This document shows positions 1 to 8,446 of a stretch of 35,276 nucleotides of DNA, in pieces; within the stretch, counting starts at the first letter, position 1; each line of letters begins with the position of its first letter. A program made the translations under genes and the position numbers. Under the pieces are notes generated by a model. The model worked only from the letters and a program-made list of their open reading frames with translations, ran no database searches and was not told where the DNA came from. This stretch comes from a virus: IMG/VR virus record IMGVR_UViG_3300047562_004460, positions 1-35,276 of that record; one strand, 5' to 3'.

Positions 1-320
1 CCTCTAGGCCTAGTGCGCATTGCTTGCAGCGGCAGGCCAATTGTCACAACGGGGGGTAGGGGGTTACACAACCTGGTAACAAATGTGACAGTGCTATGCT
101 AAACAGTCACGCTTTTTGTGTGTTTCTACATGTCTTTAAACGATGATTTTTGTAGTATGTGACAATTATACTCCATAGAGGCCGGTCTTGTCAATGGGCG
201 GGTAGCCACTTCGTGGCACCCAAAACCAGCTCGTGGATTGTCACAATATTGACACATTTAGATACATTTATTGACACAAAAAATACCCCCTTCACAAGCG
301 GCCGACCCCTTCACATGGCC

Positions 321-383
321 ACCCCCCCTCACATTTTTGGCCCAAAAACTGCACAAAAATGCACTAAAAAATGTGAAGGGGGG
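321..383. repeat. Inverted repeat, C-run/TCACATTTTT hairpin 1
   Basis: The arm at 321-338 (ACCCCCCCTCACATTTTT) pairs with the arm at 366-383 (AAAAATGTGAAGGGGGGT) with one mismatch in 18, leaving a 27-nt loop. The same arm sequence recurs at 511-562, so this is a family of repeats and not a single chance palindrome. It has no U-run exit, so it is a poor terminator. Confidence 0.75.
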
Positions 384-510
384 TCTGCGGATTTGCAACT
401 TTGCGGTAAAATATAGCCAATTCGGGCCTTGCATCGGATGGCCGGCCATAGCGGCGTCCGGCTTGTTACTCCGGGAATTTTTGGCGCTGCGCTCTATTCT
501 ATACATGTAG

Positions 511-562
511 ACCCCCCCTCTTCACATTTCTTTTTTAGCTAAAATGTGAAGGGGAGGGGGGT
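511..562. repeat. Inverted repeat, C-run/TTCACATTT hairpin 2
   Basis: The arm at 511-529 (ACCCCCCCTCTTCACATTT) pairs with 542-562 (AAATGTGAAGGGGAGGGGGG plus T) around a short T-rich loop. It has the same motif as hairpin 1, about 180 bases upstream, and lies just ahead of the promoter of the first gene. It could act as a DNA cruciform or binding site, or end a transcript entering from the left. Confidence 0.7.
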
Positions 563-592
563 AGGGTTTTTAGGGGATTTTCGGCTCTCTCC

Positions 593-598
593 TATAAT
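593..598 (+). promoter_or_regulatory. Putative -10 box (TATAAT) for the 664 gene
   Basis: A perfect TATAAT lies 65 bases upstream of the first gene. No good -35 is seen 16-18 bases before it, which is common to most promoters in this window. Confidence 0.5.
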
Positions 599-663
599 TT
601 CTGAGGTGGACATTTGGCTACTTTTTTGTCCACAGTTTAAAGTTAACTATACTACCAAACTAC

Positions 664-1761
664 ATGGCTAAAGACTCTGAAATAGTTTTGCTGCAGGATA
701 GTTATGAGTTGGATGATATAACTACGCCTGAGTCTAGGGAAAAGTTAGTCAGAACTCTACTGGAGCTGGATCAGAAGTCGCTCACTGAGCTGGAGCTTCG
801 CCGCTACTTCAGCGGATTAAAATTAGCCATGGGTGCCTTTATACAAAAGGTCACCATACTAGAATCGAGTATTGTCACCATACGCCGTGAGCAGGCCGCA
901 GCGGAGAGCCGGATGGAAGCTATGTACTTAAAAGCCCAATTAGAAATCCAGGAACTACGCTCTGAGATATCTGAGATCAAATTAAGCAAAGGCCGGATCA
1001 ATCAAATCGTCAAGGTGGCCAAAGCTCTCCAGGGTAATGCCTATGCCCCTTACGCAGTAAAATCCTTAGTCGAAGGTGTTATGAAAACTCCTCGGCAAAA
1101 TAGTAAAGTAGCAAAACTAGATACTACAAAACTACCAAGCGATTTTACTACAAGACTAGAGTTTGCTCAAGAGAATGGATTTAAGTGGAATCAGAATAAT
1201 CGCATACCAAGCAAAGCTACCAAGCAACTAGAGGTGTTAGAGGAATGGGAAAATCAATTCTGCAAGGTGGAAGAGATGACGCTCGAGGAGGTACTGGATA
1301 AGTCCTATGTTGTTAAGATTGGGCCAGGGGCAGTGGCTGGTGCTCTGATGATGCTCGAGAGGGAATTAGGCGCGCTCCTGTCGGAGCGCAAGACCCACTC
1401 GATATTCAATTGCTACCAAAAAGCCATCAAGATGCTACAAGATCGCCAGGCCAGTATCGCCGCCCTGCCTCCTTGTAATTTTGACGTTAAAAGCCTAGTT
1501 TCGGCGGCTTTTTGCCATCTACCTATAGAAGATATACAAGAGGCAGAAAACCGGCTTAAAAGTAGAGTTTTAGGCACGACGGAGCAGGTAGTCTCGGCCA
1601 TAAAAAAACTGGTATCAAAGTCAATTCTCCCCGCTTTTGTCACTTGGCGGAAGGAAGATGGCTCTGATACCGAAAAACTATATGCTTTGCAGGCTGGGGT
1701 TTATGATTCCCAGCTCGAAGAATTTGTCAGCAGATACTGGATTGATTGTCAGAATACGTGA
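664..1761 (+). CDS. Hypothetical coiled-coil protein (365 aa)
   Basis: I do not recognise this protein. Residues about 60-110 are rich in E, K, R and regularly spaced hydrophobics (a run around LKAQLEIQELRSEISEIK), so a coiled coil is likely. The C-terminal two thirds look globular, with no signal peptide and no membrane segment. The gene is a single long frame with typical codon use. It begins after the repeat-rich left region and a TATAAT box, and its 3' end overlaps the converging 425-aa gene by 13 bases. Its position next to a possible origin would fit a DNA-binding or replication-associated role, but that is only position-based inference. Confidence 0.75.
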   Translation: MAKDSEIVLLQDSYELDDITTPESREKLVRTLLELDQKSLTELELRRYFSGLKLAMGAFIQKVTILESSIVTIRREQAAAESRMEAMYLKAQLEIQELRSEISEIKLSKGRINQIVKVAKALQGNAYAPYAVKSLVEGVMKTPRQNSKVAKLDTTKLPSDFTTRLEFAQENGFKWNQNNRIPSKATKQLEVLEEWENQFCKVEEMTLEEVLDKSYVVKIGPGAVAGALMMLERELGALLSERKTHSIFNCYQKAIKMLQDRQASIAALPPCNFDVKSLVSAAFCHLPIEDIQEAENRLKSRVLGTTEQVVSAIKKLVSKSILPAFVTWRKEDGSDTEKLYALQAGVYDSQLEEFVSRYWIDCQNT

Positions 1762-3026
1762 GTTGATTCATCTATTGTGATGATTTTACGCATAGAACAG
1801 GAGCGGAATAGGAGGTTGTTGGTAATACCTTCTTTTTCAAAAATGGCCTCATTTACGTCATTTATGATTTGGTACTTATAGTCACTAGTACCTATACTAA
1901 CCCAGTCCCCTATGCTTTTTGCCTTCGCAAAGAATTCCTTTACTTTGATATCGCATTTACTTAGTGCCTCTATAGATCGTTTTCCTCTTAACGTCAATCC
2001 TGTCTCCGCCAAGTCGGTTCCCTCTATGTGATTAGAGGTGGCATACTCTACAAGGGAGGTAAGCAACTCCGGTGCATGATCGTAACCCAGGTGCGTGTGC
2101 CATCCCTCGTCTTCTATGGAGTTAGCGCAATTCCCTTGGTTTAAAAACCTGATTTGTAGATAGTACGACACAACTCTTCCAATAGTATTCCAGTGGACGA
2201 TTTTAAGCGTTCTCAATTTATGAGAAAGTTTAATTCGCATCATCACCTCTACAAAAAACTCACCACTCCACTCCATAAGAGTTTTTCTACCTTCGATCCT
2301 TGAGACAACCCAAGTGAGAACGTGTGATCTGCAAACAGCGAGGATTTTTATGATTAACTTTGTGATATTCTCATCATGGGTCTTTCTATAAAGATCGAGG
2401 AGCTGATCGGTGGTTTTAATAAAAACATCTTTGGCGCATGATACTGACCCTGCGCCGTACCACTTAAGACCCTCTGAGAGGTAGTCCTCGTTAATAACGC
2501 CTTCCTTATACAAGAAGAGGATCGTTTCAAATTCAAAAGGCCAGACTTCCGTCTCCGATTTTAGAGACTGAGTATAGAGAAACTTAATTTTTTCTCTTAC
2601 TTTCTCATTTTTTACGGCTCTTCTGAATGTTAAGGCACTGATCCTCAACACCACTCTATTGAGAGCAAAAGAAGTCAACTGGGGACTGAGCAAACAAGCC
2701 CACAGACAATTATCCAATGACTTCTCCCGTGAGAAGTAGTAATGACCCTGCTCCACGTACTCTTCTGGGGAGGAGTAGGCCAGACTAACCTTCTTAATCC
2801 ACGGATCATTGTCATTGAACAACTCCAGCATTGCGAACCCCGGATTGCCTAGGACTTCCTCTAGGTACAATCTAGCAGCGGCTCTTAGGACATCGGGACC
2901 TGCGTTTGGGTTTTTTGCAATCGCCTTCCGAACTGTTATAGAACGACTTTTCCCCCAAAGAGCTTTTAATTTCTCTTCGGGGGTATTTTCGTCCTGAGCA
3001 ATCATCAGATCCTCAGAAGCTTTCAT
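1749..3026 (-). CDS. Hypothetical protein with N-terminal HEAT/leucine-rich-variant-like repeats (425 aa)
   Basis: Residues about 5-75 read like the short helical repeats of the leucine-rich-variant type (a run near KALWGKSRSITVRKAIAKNP, then NPGFAMLELFN). Such repeats bind proteins or nucleic acids. The rest is mostly helical with no motif I can name. It is the last gene of a leftward operon of three: the 74-aa zinc-ribbon-like gene ends one base before its start. Its 3' end converges on and overlaps the 664-1761 gene. No enzyme signature is visible. Confidence 0.75.
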   Translation of the reverse strand: MKASEDLMIAQDENTPEEKLKALWGKSRSITVRKAIAKNPNAGPDVLRAAARLYLEEVLGNPGFAMLELFNDNDPWIKKVSLAYSSPEEYVEQGHYYFSREKSLDNCLWACLLSPQLTSFALNRVVLRISALTFRRAVKNEKVREKIKFLYTQSLKSETEVWPFEFETILFLYKEGVINEDYLSEGLKWYGAGSVSCAKDVFIKTTDQLLDLYRKTHDENITKLIIKILAVCRSHVLTWVVSRIEGRKTLMEWSGEFFVEVMMRIKLSHKLRTLKIVHWNTIGRVVSYYLQIRFLNQGNCANSIEDEGWHTHLGYDHAPELLTSLVEYATSNHIEGTDLAETGLTLRGKRSIEALSKCDIKVKEFFAKAKSIGDWVSIGTSDYKYQIINDVNEAIFEKEGITNNLLFRSCSMRKIITIDESTHVF

Positions 3027-3027
3027 T

Positions 3028-3252
3028 TCAACGACCCCGCTTACGCTCGGTCATCAGTTTTACGAAGATGTCATACCACATTTCTTGAGAGCATTCTTCA
3101 GAGCAGCAATGCTCTGCTGCATAGACAGATTTGTAGTAAGTTTTTTTGCCACACACTCCACAATACCCATGAGTGGGTTGTTGGCGATAGATATCATTCT
3201 GATACTCTACCCAGGCTTTTTCACGGAAAAGATTTTTAGATTGTTGGGCCAT
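3028..3252 (-). CDS. Small putative zinc-binding protein (74 aa)
   Basis: The sequence carries CGVCGKK around residue 31 and a second cysteine cluster (HCCSEEC) about 17 residues later, the spacing of a small treble-clef or zinc-ribbon module. No catalytic motif is present. It is the middle gene of the leftward operon 3537-1749, starting 9 bases after the ribbon-helix-helix gene and ending directly before the repeat protein. A protein- or nucleic-acid-binding adaptor role is likely; nothing more specific can be read. Confidence 0.7.
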   Translation of the reverse strand: MAQQSKNLFREKAWVEYQNDIYRQQPTHGYCGVCGKKTYYKSVYAAEHCCSEECSQEMWYDIFVKLMTERKRGR

Positions 3253-3261
3253 AAATCAGGC

Positions 3262-3537
3262 TTAACTCTGTTCTGATTCTACTCCATCTTTTGACTCTTG
3301 GTCAACCAGTGGTTCGGCTTTTTTACGAGTTGTTACAAATCTATCCCGCGCCTTTCTTTTCTTATCTCTCACCCTCTTCAACTCCCTACGCGCAAGCGCA
3401 AAAATACGCCATAAAACCTCGGACATGGAGGCATCCTCAAAAAGATCTCTCCACTCATCGAGTTGTTGAGCGACTTCCTCGCGTACTCTTATCGTTCTGT
3501 ACTTAACAGATTTTTGATTAGATTCTTTGATTAGCAC
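3262..3537 (-). CDS. Putative ribbon-helix-helix DNA-binding protein (91 aa)
   Basis: Residues 12-54 fit a ribbon-helix-helix fold: a short strand (YRTIRVREEV), a helix with LDEWRDLF, then a turn with SMSEVLWRIF. The C-terminal half is very basic (RRELKRVRDKKRKARDR) and ends in an acidic tail. Such proteins bind operators as dimers and often repress their own promoter. The start is GTG at 3537. It is the first gene of the leftward operon, and its promoter overlaps the rightward promoter of the 3598 gene, so it is well placed to control both. Auto-regulation is inference. Confidence 0.65.
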   Translation of the reverse strand: MLIKESNQKSVKYRTIRVREEVAQQLDEWRDLFEDASMSEVLWRIFALARRELKRVRDKKRKARDRFVTTRKKAEPLVDQESKDGVESEQS

Positions 3538-3545
3538 TGGATTAA

Positions 3546-3572
3546 TTGAAAACTACGGTTTATGGTATTATA
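3546..3572. promoter_or_regulatory. Overlapping divergent promoters
   Basis: The string TATTATA at 3566-3572 serves both strands. Rightward it reads TGGTATTAT, an extended -10, with TTGAAA at 3546-3551 as a poor, too-close -35. Leftward it reads TATAAT (3572-3567). The gene starts at 3598 and 3537 lie about 25-35 bases away on each side. Only one direction could be used at a time. Confidence 0.5.
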
Positions 3573-3597
3573 TCCTGATCTACCTTAACCCGTATAT

Positions 3598-3951
3598 ATG
3601 AAAAAAGAAAGGCAATGGCCGGAGATTTATGTCGATGCGGGATTCCTAAAGCGACAAGACGTTATCAATAAGATTTTGCGGGTTGATGAGGAAACCTATA
3701 ACGTAAATTTTGAGCACCCGGTTCTTGGGCAGGTTGTGGAGATTTTTGAGATTATGGATAAGAACACCCTGTGCTTGAAGTCCGTATATCCTATTGAGAT
3801 GCAAGAAGAAGAGGAGGGCATTGAAATCTGCAAAGACTACTACAACAACCATCTTCTAGACGGCCAGGAAACTTACCTCGATTACTACAACCCTGAGGTG
3901 GGCTACTTCCTTCTGTCAAGAAATGTTAAAGAGGTGGGTACTCTTTTCTGA
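3598..3951 (+). CDS. Hypothetical protein (117 aa)
   Basis: I do not recognise it. It is acidic overall, rich in E, D and Y in the C-terminal half (a run of EEEEG near residue 73, then several DYY). It has no signal peptide and no membrane helix. It is the first rightward gene after the divergent promoter and is followed after 35 bases by the topoisomerase gene, which has its own -10 and Shine-Dalgarno. Confidence 0.65.
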   Translation: MKKERQWPEIYVDAGFLKRQDVINKILRVDEETYNVNFEHPVLGQVVEIFEIMDKNTLCLKSVYPIEMQEEEEGIEICKDYYNNHLLDGQETYLDYYNPEVGYFLLSRNVKEVGTLF

Positions 3952-3955
3952 TTTG

Positions 3956-3972
3956 TGATATGATAAAAGGAG
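3956..3972 (+). promoter_or_regulatory. Extended -10 and strong Shine-Dalgarno for the topoisomerase gene
   Basis: TGATATGAT at 3956-3964 is an extended -10, followed directly by AAAGGAG (3966-3972). The first usable start is GTG at 3987, since an in-frame TGA at 3981 closes the frame upstream. The gap from Shine-Dalgarno to GTG is 14 bases, longer than usual. If the -10 is used, the transcript leader is very short. Confidence 0.45.
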
Positions 3973-3986
3973 TTATCGATTGAATT

Positions 3987-5912
3987 GTGGTAGCAAAAGT
4001 CATCCCCCCATCCACGGAGACATCCGATATCATCCAGGTATCCCTCACCCAGGAACTTCGTACAAGTTACCTCTCCTATTCTGTCTCTATTTTTAATAGG
4101 GCTTTGCCTAGTGTCTCCGATGGGCTTAAAACTGCTCAGCGGAGAATTATCCTAGGCCTCAAGGATCTAAACCTTAAACCCAATGGACAATATAAGAAGG
4201 TCTCAAGGCTCGAAGGCCACGTCCTCGGCTCCTACCACCCTCAAGGTGGATGCGCAGGAACCGCCATCAACATGGGCCAAGCTACTTCCTTTCGTTACCT
4301 ACTTACTGATATACACGGGAATGTTGGTGGTAGCATTCAATCCGGGCCGAGTGTTGGACAATCAATTTCTGAGGACGCTCCAGCCGCTGCACGATATCTT
4401 GAGGTCAAGTCCTCAGCGTTAACTCAGCGTCTCTTTGTAGAAGAGATTGATAAATACGCCTGCGAGTGGCGAGATAATTATGACGGATCGACTCAAGAAG
4501 TCGTAGAGATCGTTCCCGTGCTCCCCGCCCTGCTCATCAATGGGGCGCAGGGCATTGCTGCTGGCTATGCTTGCCATCACATCTCATATAATCTTGGCGA
4601 AGTCATCAAAGGCGTAGTTGAATATATTAAAAATCCCAAAATCACACCTAAGTCGCTCTTTAAATACATCAAAGGACCCGACCTACCCAACGGGGCCCGA
4701 ATTCTCAACGACGACGGAATCTTCCAAGCCTTTGAAAAGGGTTGCGGATCGTTGAAGTTGTATGGCAACTGGGAAGTTAAAAAAATCCAACACGGTAAAC
4801 GTTCTACTCGCGATGCTATTGTTATTACCTCTCTGGCTTCAGGCAGCTCCGAAAGATTCCTTGAAAGACTCAAAGAAGGAGTGGAAAGTGAAAAAATTGT
4901 CGGAGTTATCGACGCCTCTGACCACTCGTCCCGCGCGGGTATTGAAATCCAAGTCGTCCTGAAAACTGGAACAGACGCAAATTCTGTAGTCAGTCAGCTT
5001 CTTGCCTTTACCAACCTCCACGATACGATTGGTGTTAATGCGACAGCGATCTCCAATGGCCTACCGACTGTTTTCGGTGTAAAAGACATCATTGAGGAGT
5101 GGTACGGGGCAAGATGCAAAGCTCTCAAGAATCGCTATAGCGCAGAATGTGAGTCACTTGGGGATAAAATTCACATCCTCGATGGCCTTCTTACCATTCT
5201 GGCGGATATTGATGAGGTAATCAAAATCATCCGCAGTTCTAAGACGAAAGAAACTGCGACGGAAAAGCTTAAAAAGCGCTGGAAGTTGAGCGATGTTCAG
5301 GTCCAAGCCGTACTTTCCATGCCACTCAGCCGATTGGTGAATGCCGAACGACTCGAATTGCAGTCCCAAAAGTCCGAATTGGAAGCCCGAGTTATTCTTC
5401 TCCGTGGATTTATCGACGATGAGGCTAAAATGGATGCCCATATCATCGAGCAGATCCAGTCCTTCAAAGAATTTACCGACTCGCGCCGCTCTATTATCGT
5501 TGAAAAGGCAGAAATCGGCGTCGAAAAGGCCAAAACTACCACAAAATCAGGCACTCGTAGGGTGAAAATGCCCTCGGCCAAGGACAAAATCAAGGAGGAG
5601 GGGAAGAAGATTGGCATGAAGAGGACAGAGTTGGCAAAATTCTTTGCCGACAATGCCGGGAATACGGATCTCAAGGCAAAATGGGTCGAATTTAAGGAAG
5701 ATTGGGAGCATAATCGATCTCTCACCACCCGAGAAGGGCGCGCAAAGCGCAAAACCCAACTCGAAGAAATGAAACAAGCCGCGATTAAGCGCGGACTACC
5801 CAAACGAGGTCAACATTGCTGGAATAAGTTCATGGAGGGCCGGGAAAAAGACAAAATTAAAGACCTAGAAGCGGCACTTAAGGACTGGATGGCAAATATA
5901 ACAGCCATCTAG
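3987..5912 (+). CDS. Type II DNA topoisomerase A subunit (GyrA/ParC/T4 gp52-like, 641 aa)
   Basis: This is the DNA cleavage-religation subunit of a type II topoisomerase. Visible motifs are PSVSDGLKTAQRR (about 41-53), GSYHPQGG (81-88; the GyrA form is GKYHPHGD) and APAAARY (131-137), with Tyr137 as the DNA-linking tyrosine. NGAQGIAAGYACHH follows near 190, and a long helical coiled-coil arm lies near 390-490. There is no GyrA-type C-terminal beta-pinwheel; instead residues about 515-641 form a Lys/Arg-rich tail with two similar segments. That layout recalls T4 gp52, which works with a separate ATPase subunit; no such subunit gene is in this window. The start is GTG. It is followed by the glucosyltransferase gene after 33 bases. 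Confidence 0.93.
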   Translation: MVAKVIPPSTETSDIIQVSLTQELRTSYLSYSVSIFNRALPSVSDGLKTAQRRIILGLKDLNLKPNGQYKKVSRLEGHVLGSYHPQGGCAGTAINMGQATSFRYLLTDIHGNVGGSIQSGPSVGQSISEDAPAAARYLEVKSSALTQRLFVEEIDKYACEWRDNYDGSTQEVVEIVPVLPALLINGAQGIAAGYACHHISYNLGEVIKGVVEYIKNPKITPKSLFKYIKGPDLPNGARILNDDGIFQAFEKGCGSLKLYGNWEVKKIQHGKRSTRDAIVITSLASGSSERFLERLKEGVESEKIVGVIDASDHSSRAGIEIQVVLKTGTDANSVVSQLLAFTNLHDTIGVNATAISNGLPTVFGVKDIIEEWYGARCKALKNRYSAECESLGDKIHILDGLLTILADIDEVIKIIRSSKTKETATEKLKKRWKLSDVQVQAVLSMPLSRLVNAERLELQSQKSELEARVILLRGFIDDEAKMDAHIIEQIQSFKEFTDSRRSIIVEKAEIGVEKAKTTTKSGTRRVKMPSAKDKIKEEGKKIGMKRTELAKFFADNAGNTDLKAKWVEFKEDWEHNRSLTTREGRAKRKTQLEEMKQAAIKRGLPKRGQHCWNKFMEGREKDKIKDLEAALKDWMANITAI

Positions 5913-5945
5913 GCTGTTTAAAGCGTAACATACGCTTCAGTCCTA

Positions 5946-7217
5946 ATGAAATTACCTAAAGTAGCCATATTGATGCTGCGTGGAGTGGAAGGGTGTGGGG
6001 TTAGTACCTACGCCCGCCACTTCAAAGCATTTTTTGACCAGAAAAAAGCAGTTTGTGATATTTTTGCCTTAAATATCAACATAGGAAGACCGGATACCTC
6101 GACGGATATCGACGTATCCATATTTTCTTTCTCTGAAAGTGCAGAGTTGGTCCGTAAAATTAATGACTCCTATGATTTAGTCCTTGTTTTTAGCGTTCCG
6201 GCAAAAAACGCCTCTCCAAGTATCGTAAATAACTACGTTGAGTTCATCCTTGAGCCGATTTCGGTGCCAAAGTGGATGATTAATCACGATCATCATTTTT
6301 TAAGCATTGGAAGAAACGCAGATTACGCTAATGCCATAGAAGTTTGTGATGGTCTTCTCTGCCACTCACTCACTGAGACAAAATCTGGCTTTATTAAGTG
6401 GTTGAAGCGTAAAAATATTACCAAGCAAGCAAAAAAGATGGATGTGTTTTTTCACATACCATTTATCCAGCATCTTATCTCTCTAGATAGGGAGGGTAGA
6501 GAGAAACGTCTCATCAATGCTGCTAGAGCCGTGGCGTGGAAGCGTGGTAGTTTGGTTTTGAACTTACATAAGCCTCTTGCCGATAAAGGATTTGTCACTG
6601 AGATGATAGGGTTTGAGCGATCTATTGCTGGTTACTCTCAACTAAAAAACTATGAAGACAATCTAACGTGGTTTACTTCAGGTAGGTTTTATAAACCGAT
6701 AAAGGGACCTTCTGCGTTCTCATCCGCTAAAGTAAACAATGAATTGTTTGATTTCCTCGACGAGGAGGGTCAAAATCCTGACTATATGTACGTAATCGGC
6801 TCATATGACTACAAACGAGGATTAGAAAGAATCTCAAGAAGTGCATTTGCCACCCACCCGCGCTCATTTGAGCATAATCACCTTGACTATGGTAATAATT
6901 TTGAGTATCAGGGTCTAGAGGCCGCATTGCTTGCGGTGCCAATCTTCCATCGTCACTTCTTGGAGACAGTTACACTACCAGACTCAACAACTACATTAGC
7001 TCAGACTGGAGTGTTTTTATCCATCGACGATGACAATCGCCACCTTAATGACGGAGGGCCTCGAGTCCTCGAGTCGGAAAAGTTTGCGCAGTTGCTCGAT
7101 GAGATTTGGAATGACGTATCTGAGTACCATAGAATGCGTAAAAACTCTGTCGACTTAATCAAGACTCACTACTCCTCAGAGCGAGTGATCCCCGACCTAC
7201 TCTCTCATTTGTCTTGA
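5946..7217 (+). CDS. agt: DNA alpha-glucosyltransferase homologue (T4 Agt-like, 423 aa)
   Basis: T4 Agt transfers glucose from UDP-glucose to 5-hydroxymethylcytosine in phage DNA, protecting it from host nucleases. From memory of the T4 protein, this one shares several landmarks in the same order and place: an N-terminal LRGVEGCGVS (T4: ARGLEGCGVT), a central NHDHHFLSIGRN (T4: QHDHSVLSLRRN) whose His114-Asp115 fall at the T4 catalytic positions, then CDGLLCHS (T4: ADVIFSHS) and a C-terminal FEYQGLEAALLAVPIF (T4: LEYTHLELGACGTIPVF). The length is close to T4's roughly 400. It lies 33 bases after the topoisomerase gene, probably in one transcript. No hydroxymethylase or hydroxymethyl-dCTP gene is in the window, so the acceptor base is unknown. 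A general GT-B glycosyltransferase acting on another substrate is the alternative. Confidence 0.82.
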   Translation: MKLPKVAILMLRGVEGCGVSTYARHFKAFFDQKKAVCDIFALNINIGRPDTSTDIDVSIFSFSESAELVRKINDSYDLVLVFSVPAKNASPSIVNNYVEFILEPISVPKWMINHDHHFLSIGRNADYANAIEVCDGLLCHSLTETKSGFIKWLKRKNITKQAKKMDVFFHIPFIQHLISLDREGREKRLINAARAVAWKRGSLVLNLHKPLADKGFVTEMIGFERSIAGYSQLKNYEDNLTWFTSGRFYKPIKGPSAFSSAKVNNELFDFLDEEGQNPDYMYVIGSYDYKRGLERISRSAFATHPRSFEHNHLDYGNNFEYQGLEAALLAVPIFHRHFLETVTLPDSTTTLAQTGVFLSIDDDNRHLNDGGPRVLESEKFAQLLDEIWNDVSEYHRMRKNSVDLIKTHYSSERVIPDLLSHLS

Positions 7218-7253
7218 TTCCATGACATTAGGTTAAAGATTGTTACAGGTCTG

Positions 7254-7281
7254 TTTAAGGTCCCCGGTTTTATCCTATAAT
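7254..7281 (+). promoter_or_regulatory. psbA promoter
   Basis: TATAAT at 7276-7281 lies 60 bases upstream of the psbA ATG. A weak -35 (TTTAAG, 7254-7259) is 16 bases before it. The leader contains a small GGGA-GCC-TCCC hairpin near 7291-7301 and no clear Shine-Dalgarno. Confidence 0.6.
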
Positions 7282-7341
7282 AGATACATCGGGAGCCTCC
7301 CAGCCCCTGATTTACATACTCCTGAACATCGAAATCTTAAT

Positions 7342-8424
7342 ATGACTACTTCTGTCGTCTCCCGGCAGCAAGTTGCCAATACTTGGGAGTCGTTTTGCGA
7401 GTGGGTAACCTCCACTAACAATCGTCTCTATGTTGGTTGGTTTGGGACTCTCATGATCCCAACTCTGCTTGCTGCAACTGTTTGCTTTATCGTGGCGTTT
7501 ATCGCTGCTCCTCCTGTCGATATCGACGGCATCCGTGAGCCTGTGGCAGGTTCGCTAATGTACGGAAACAACATCATCTCTGGTGCTGTTGTGCCTTCTA
7601 GCAATGCTATCGGCCTTCACTTCTACCCCATCTGGGAAGCAGGTTCGCTTGACGAATGGCTCTACAATGGCGGCCCGTATCAGTTGGTTGTTTTTCACTT
7701 CCTGATCGGCGTTTTCTGCTACATGGGCCGTGAGTGGGAACTTTCCTACCGTCTCGGTATGCGTCCTTGGATCTGCGTGGCTTACAGCGCCCCCGTGGCT
7801 GCTGCTTCGGCCGTGTTCCTTGTCTATCCTTTTGGCCAAGGTTCTTTCTCCGATGGTATGCCCCTCGGGATTAGTGGCACCTTCAACTTCATGTTGGTGT
7901 TCCAGGCTGAGCACAACATCCTGATGCACCCCTTCCACATGCTGGGTGTGGCCGGTGTGTTTGGAGGTAGTCTGTTTTCCGCAATGCACGGCTCACTCGT
8001 GACTTCTAGCCTTGTTCGCGAGACTACTGAAACTGAGTCTCAAAACTACGGCTACAAGTTTGGCCAGGAAGAGGAGACCTACAACATTGTTGCTGCTCAT
8101 GGGTATTTTGGTCGTCTGATCTTCCAATACGCCTCGTTCAACAACTCTCGTTCACTTCACTTCTTCCTTGCCGCTTGGCCCGTGGTCGGTATTTGGTTCG
8201 CTGCTCTTGGTGTTAGCACCATGGCATTCAACCTGAACGGCTTCAACTTCAACCAGTCGATCATCGCCCCTCAAGGGCAAGTGGTTAATACCTGGGCTGA
8301 CATCCTCAATCGCGCCAACCTTGGTTTTGAGGTAATGCATGAGCGGAATGCTCACAACTTCCCCCTCGATCTGGCCAGCGTTGAAGCAACTCCGGTAGCT
8401 TTGACTGCTCCGGCAATTAGTTGA
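7342..8424 (+). CDS. psbA: Photosystem II D1 reaction-centre protein
   Basis: D1 is the light-damaged core subunit of photosystem II, and phage copies keep host electron transport running during infection. At 360 aa it is full length with the usual five membrane spans. Numbering is one ahead of the standard host form: Tyr162 (YZ), Asp171 and Glu190, His191, the quinone-site region and the Mn-cluster ligands His333, Glu334, His338, Asp343 and Ala345 are all present. Residue 131 (standard 130) is Glu, the form associated with high-light D1 variants in Synechococcus. The ATG at 7342 is chosen because it gives the family N-terminus MTTS; the frame stays open further upstream without D1 similarity. 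The tail is APAIS where I would expect about APSING or APAIG in hosts. It is monocistronic with its own promoter and terminator. Confidence 0.99.
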   Translation: MTTSVVSRQQVANTWESFCEWVTSTNNRLYVGWFGTLMIPTLLAATVCFIVAFIAAPPVDIDGIREPVAGSLMYGNNIISGAVVPSSNAIGLHFYPIWEAGSLDEWLYNGGPYQLVVFHFLIGVFCYMGREWELSYRLGMRPWICVAYSAPVAAASAVFLVYPFGQGSFSDGMPLGISGTFNFMLVFQAEHNILMHPFHMLGVAGVFGGSLFSAMHGSLVTSSLVRETTETESQNYGYKFGQEEETYNIVAAHGYFGRLIFQYASFNNSRSLHFFLAAWPVVGIWFAALGVSTMAFNLNGFNFNQSIIAPQGQVVNTWADILNRANLGFEVMHERNAHNFPLDLASVEATPVALTAPAIS

Positions 8425-8446
8425 TTAATAGATAAAAATACTAAAT

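Larger units (their letters stand above)
1..663. repeat. Left intergenic region with TTGTSACAA boxes and C-run hairpins
   Basis: I see no credible gene in these 663 bases. The left half holds repeated short boxes: TTGTCACAA at 41-49 and 238-246, TGTGACA at 84-90, TGTGACAA at 158-165 and TTGACACA at 249-256 and 271-278. The right half holds C-run/TTCACA motifs at 286-296 and 305-315 and two hairpins listed separately. A GGGGGGTAGGG string occurs at 51-61 and again at 556-566. Boxes plus hairpins in non-coding DNA suggest a replication origin, a packaging or recombination site, or an operator array. The sequence alone does not decide between these. Confidence 0.6.

Noticed and set aside
159-510. 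Short overlapping frames in the left repeat region
   Set aside because: They run through hairpin arms and C-runs on both strands, have odd composition and lack ribosome sites.
7240-7341. An N-terminal extension of psbA by 34 codons
   Set aside because: It would contain the promoter and leader, and D1 proteins start MTTS as at 7342.
7555-7989. A 144-codon frame opposite psbA
   Set aside because: It is a shadow of the strongly constrained D1 sequence with a His/Glu-rich composition and no ribosome site.
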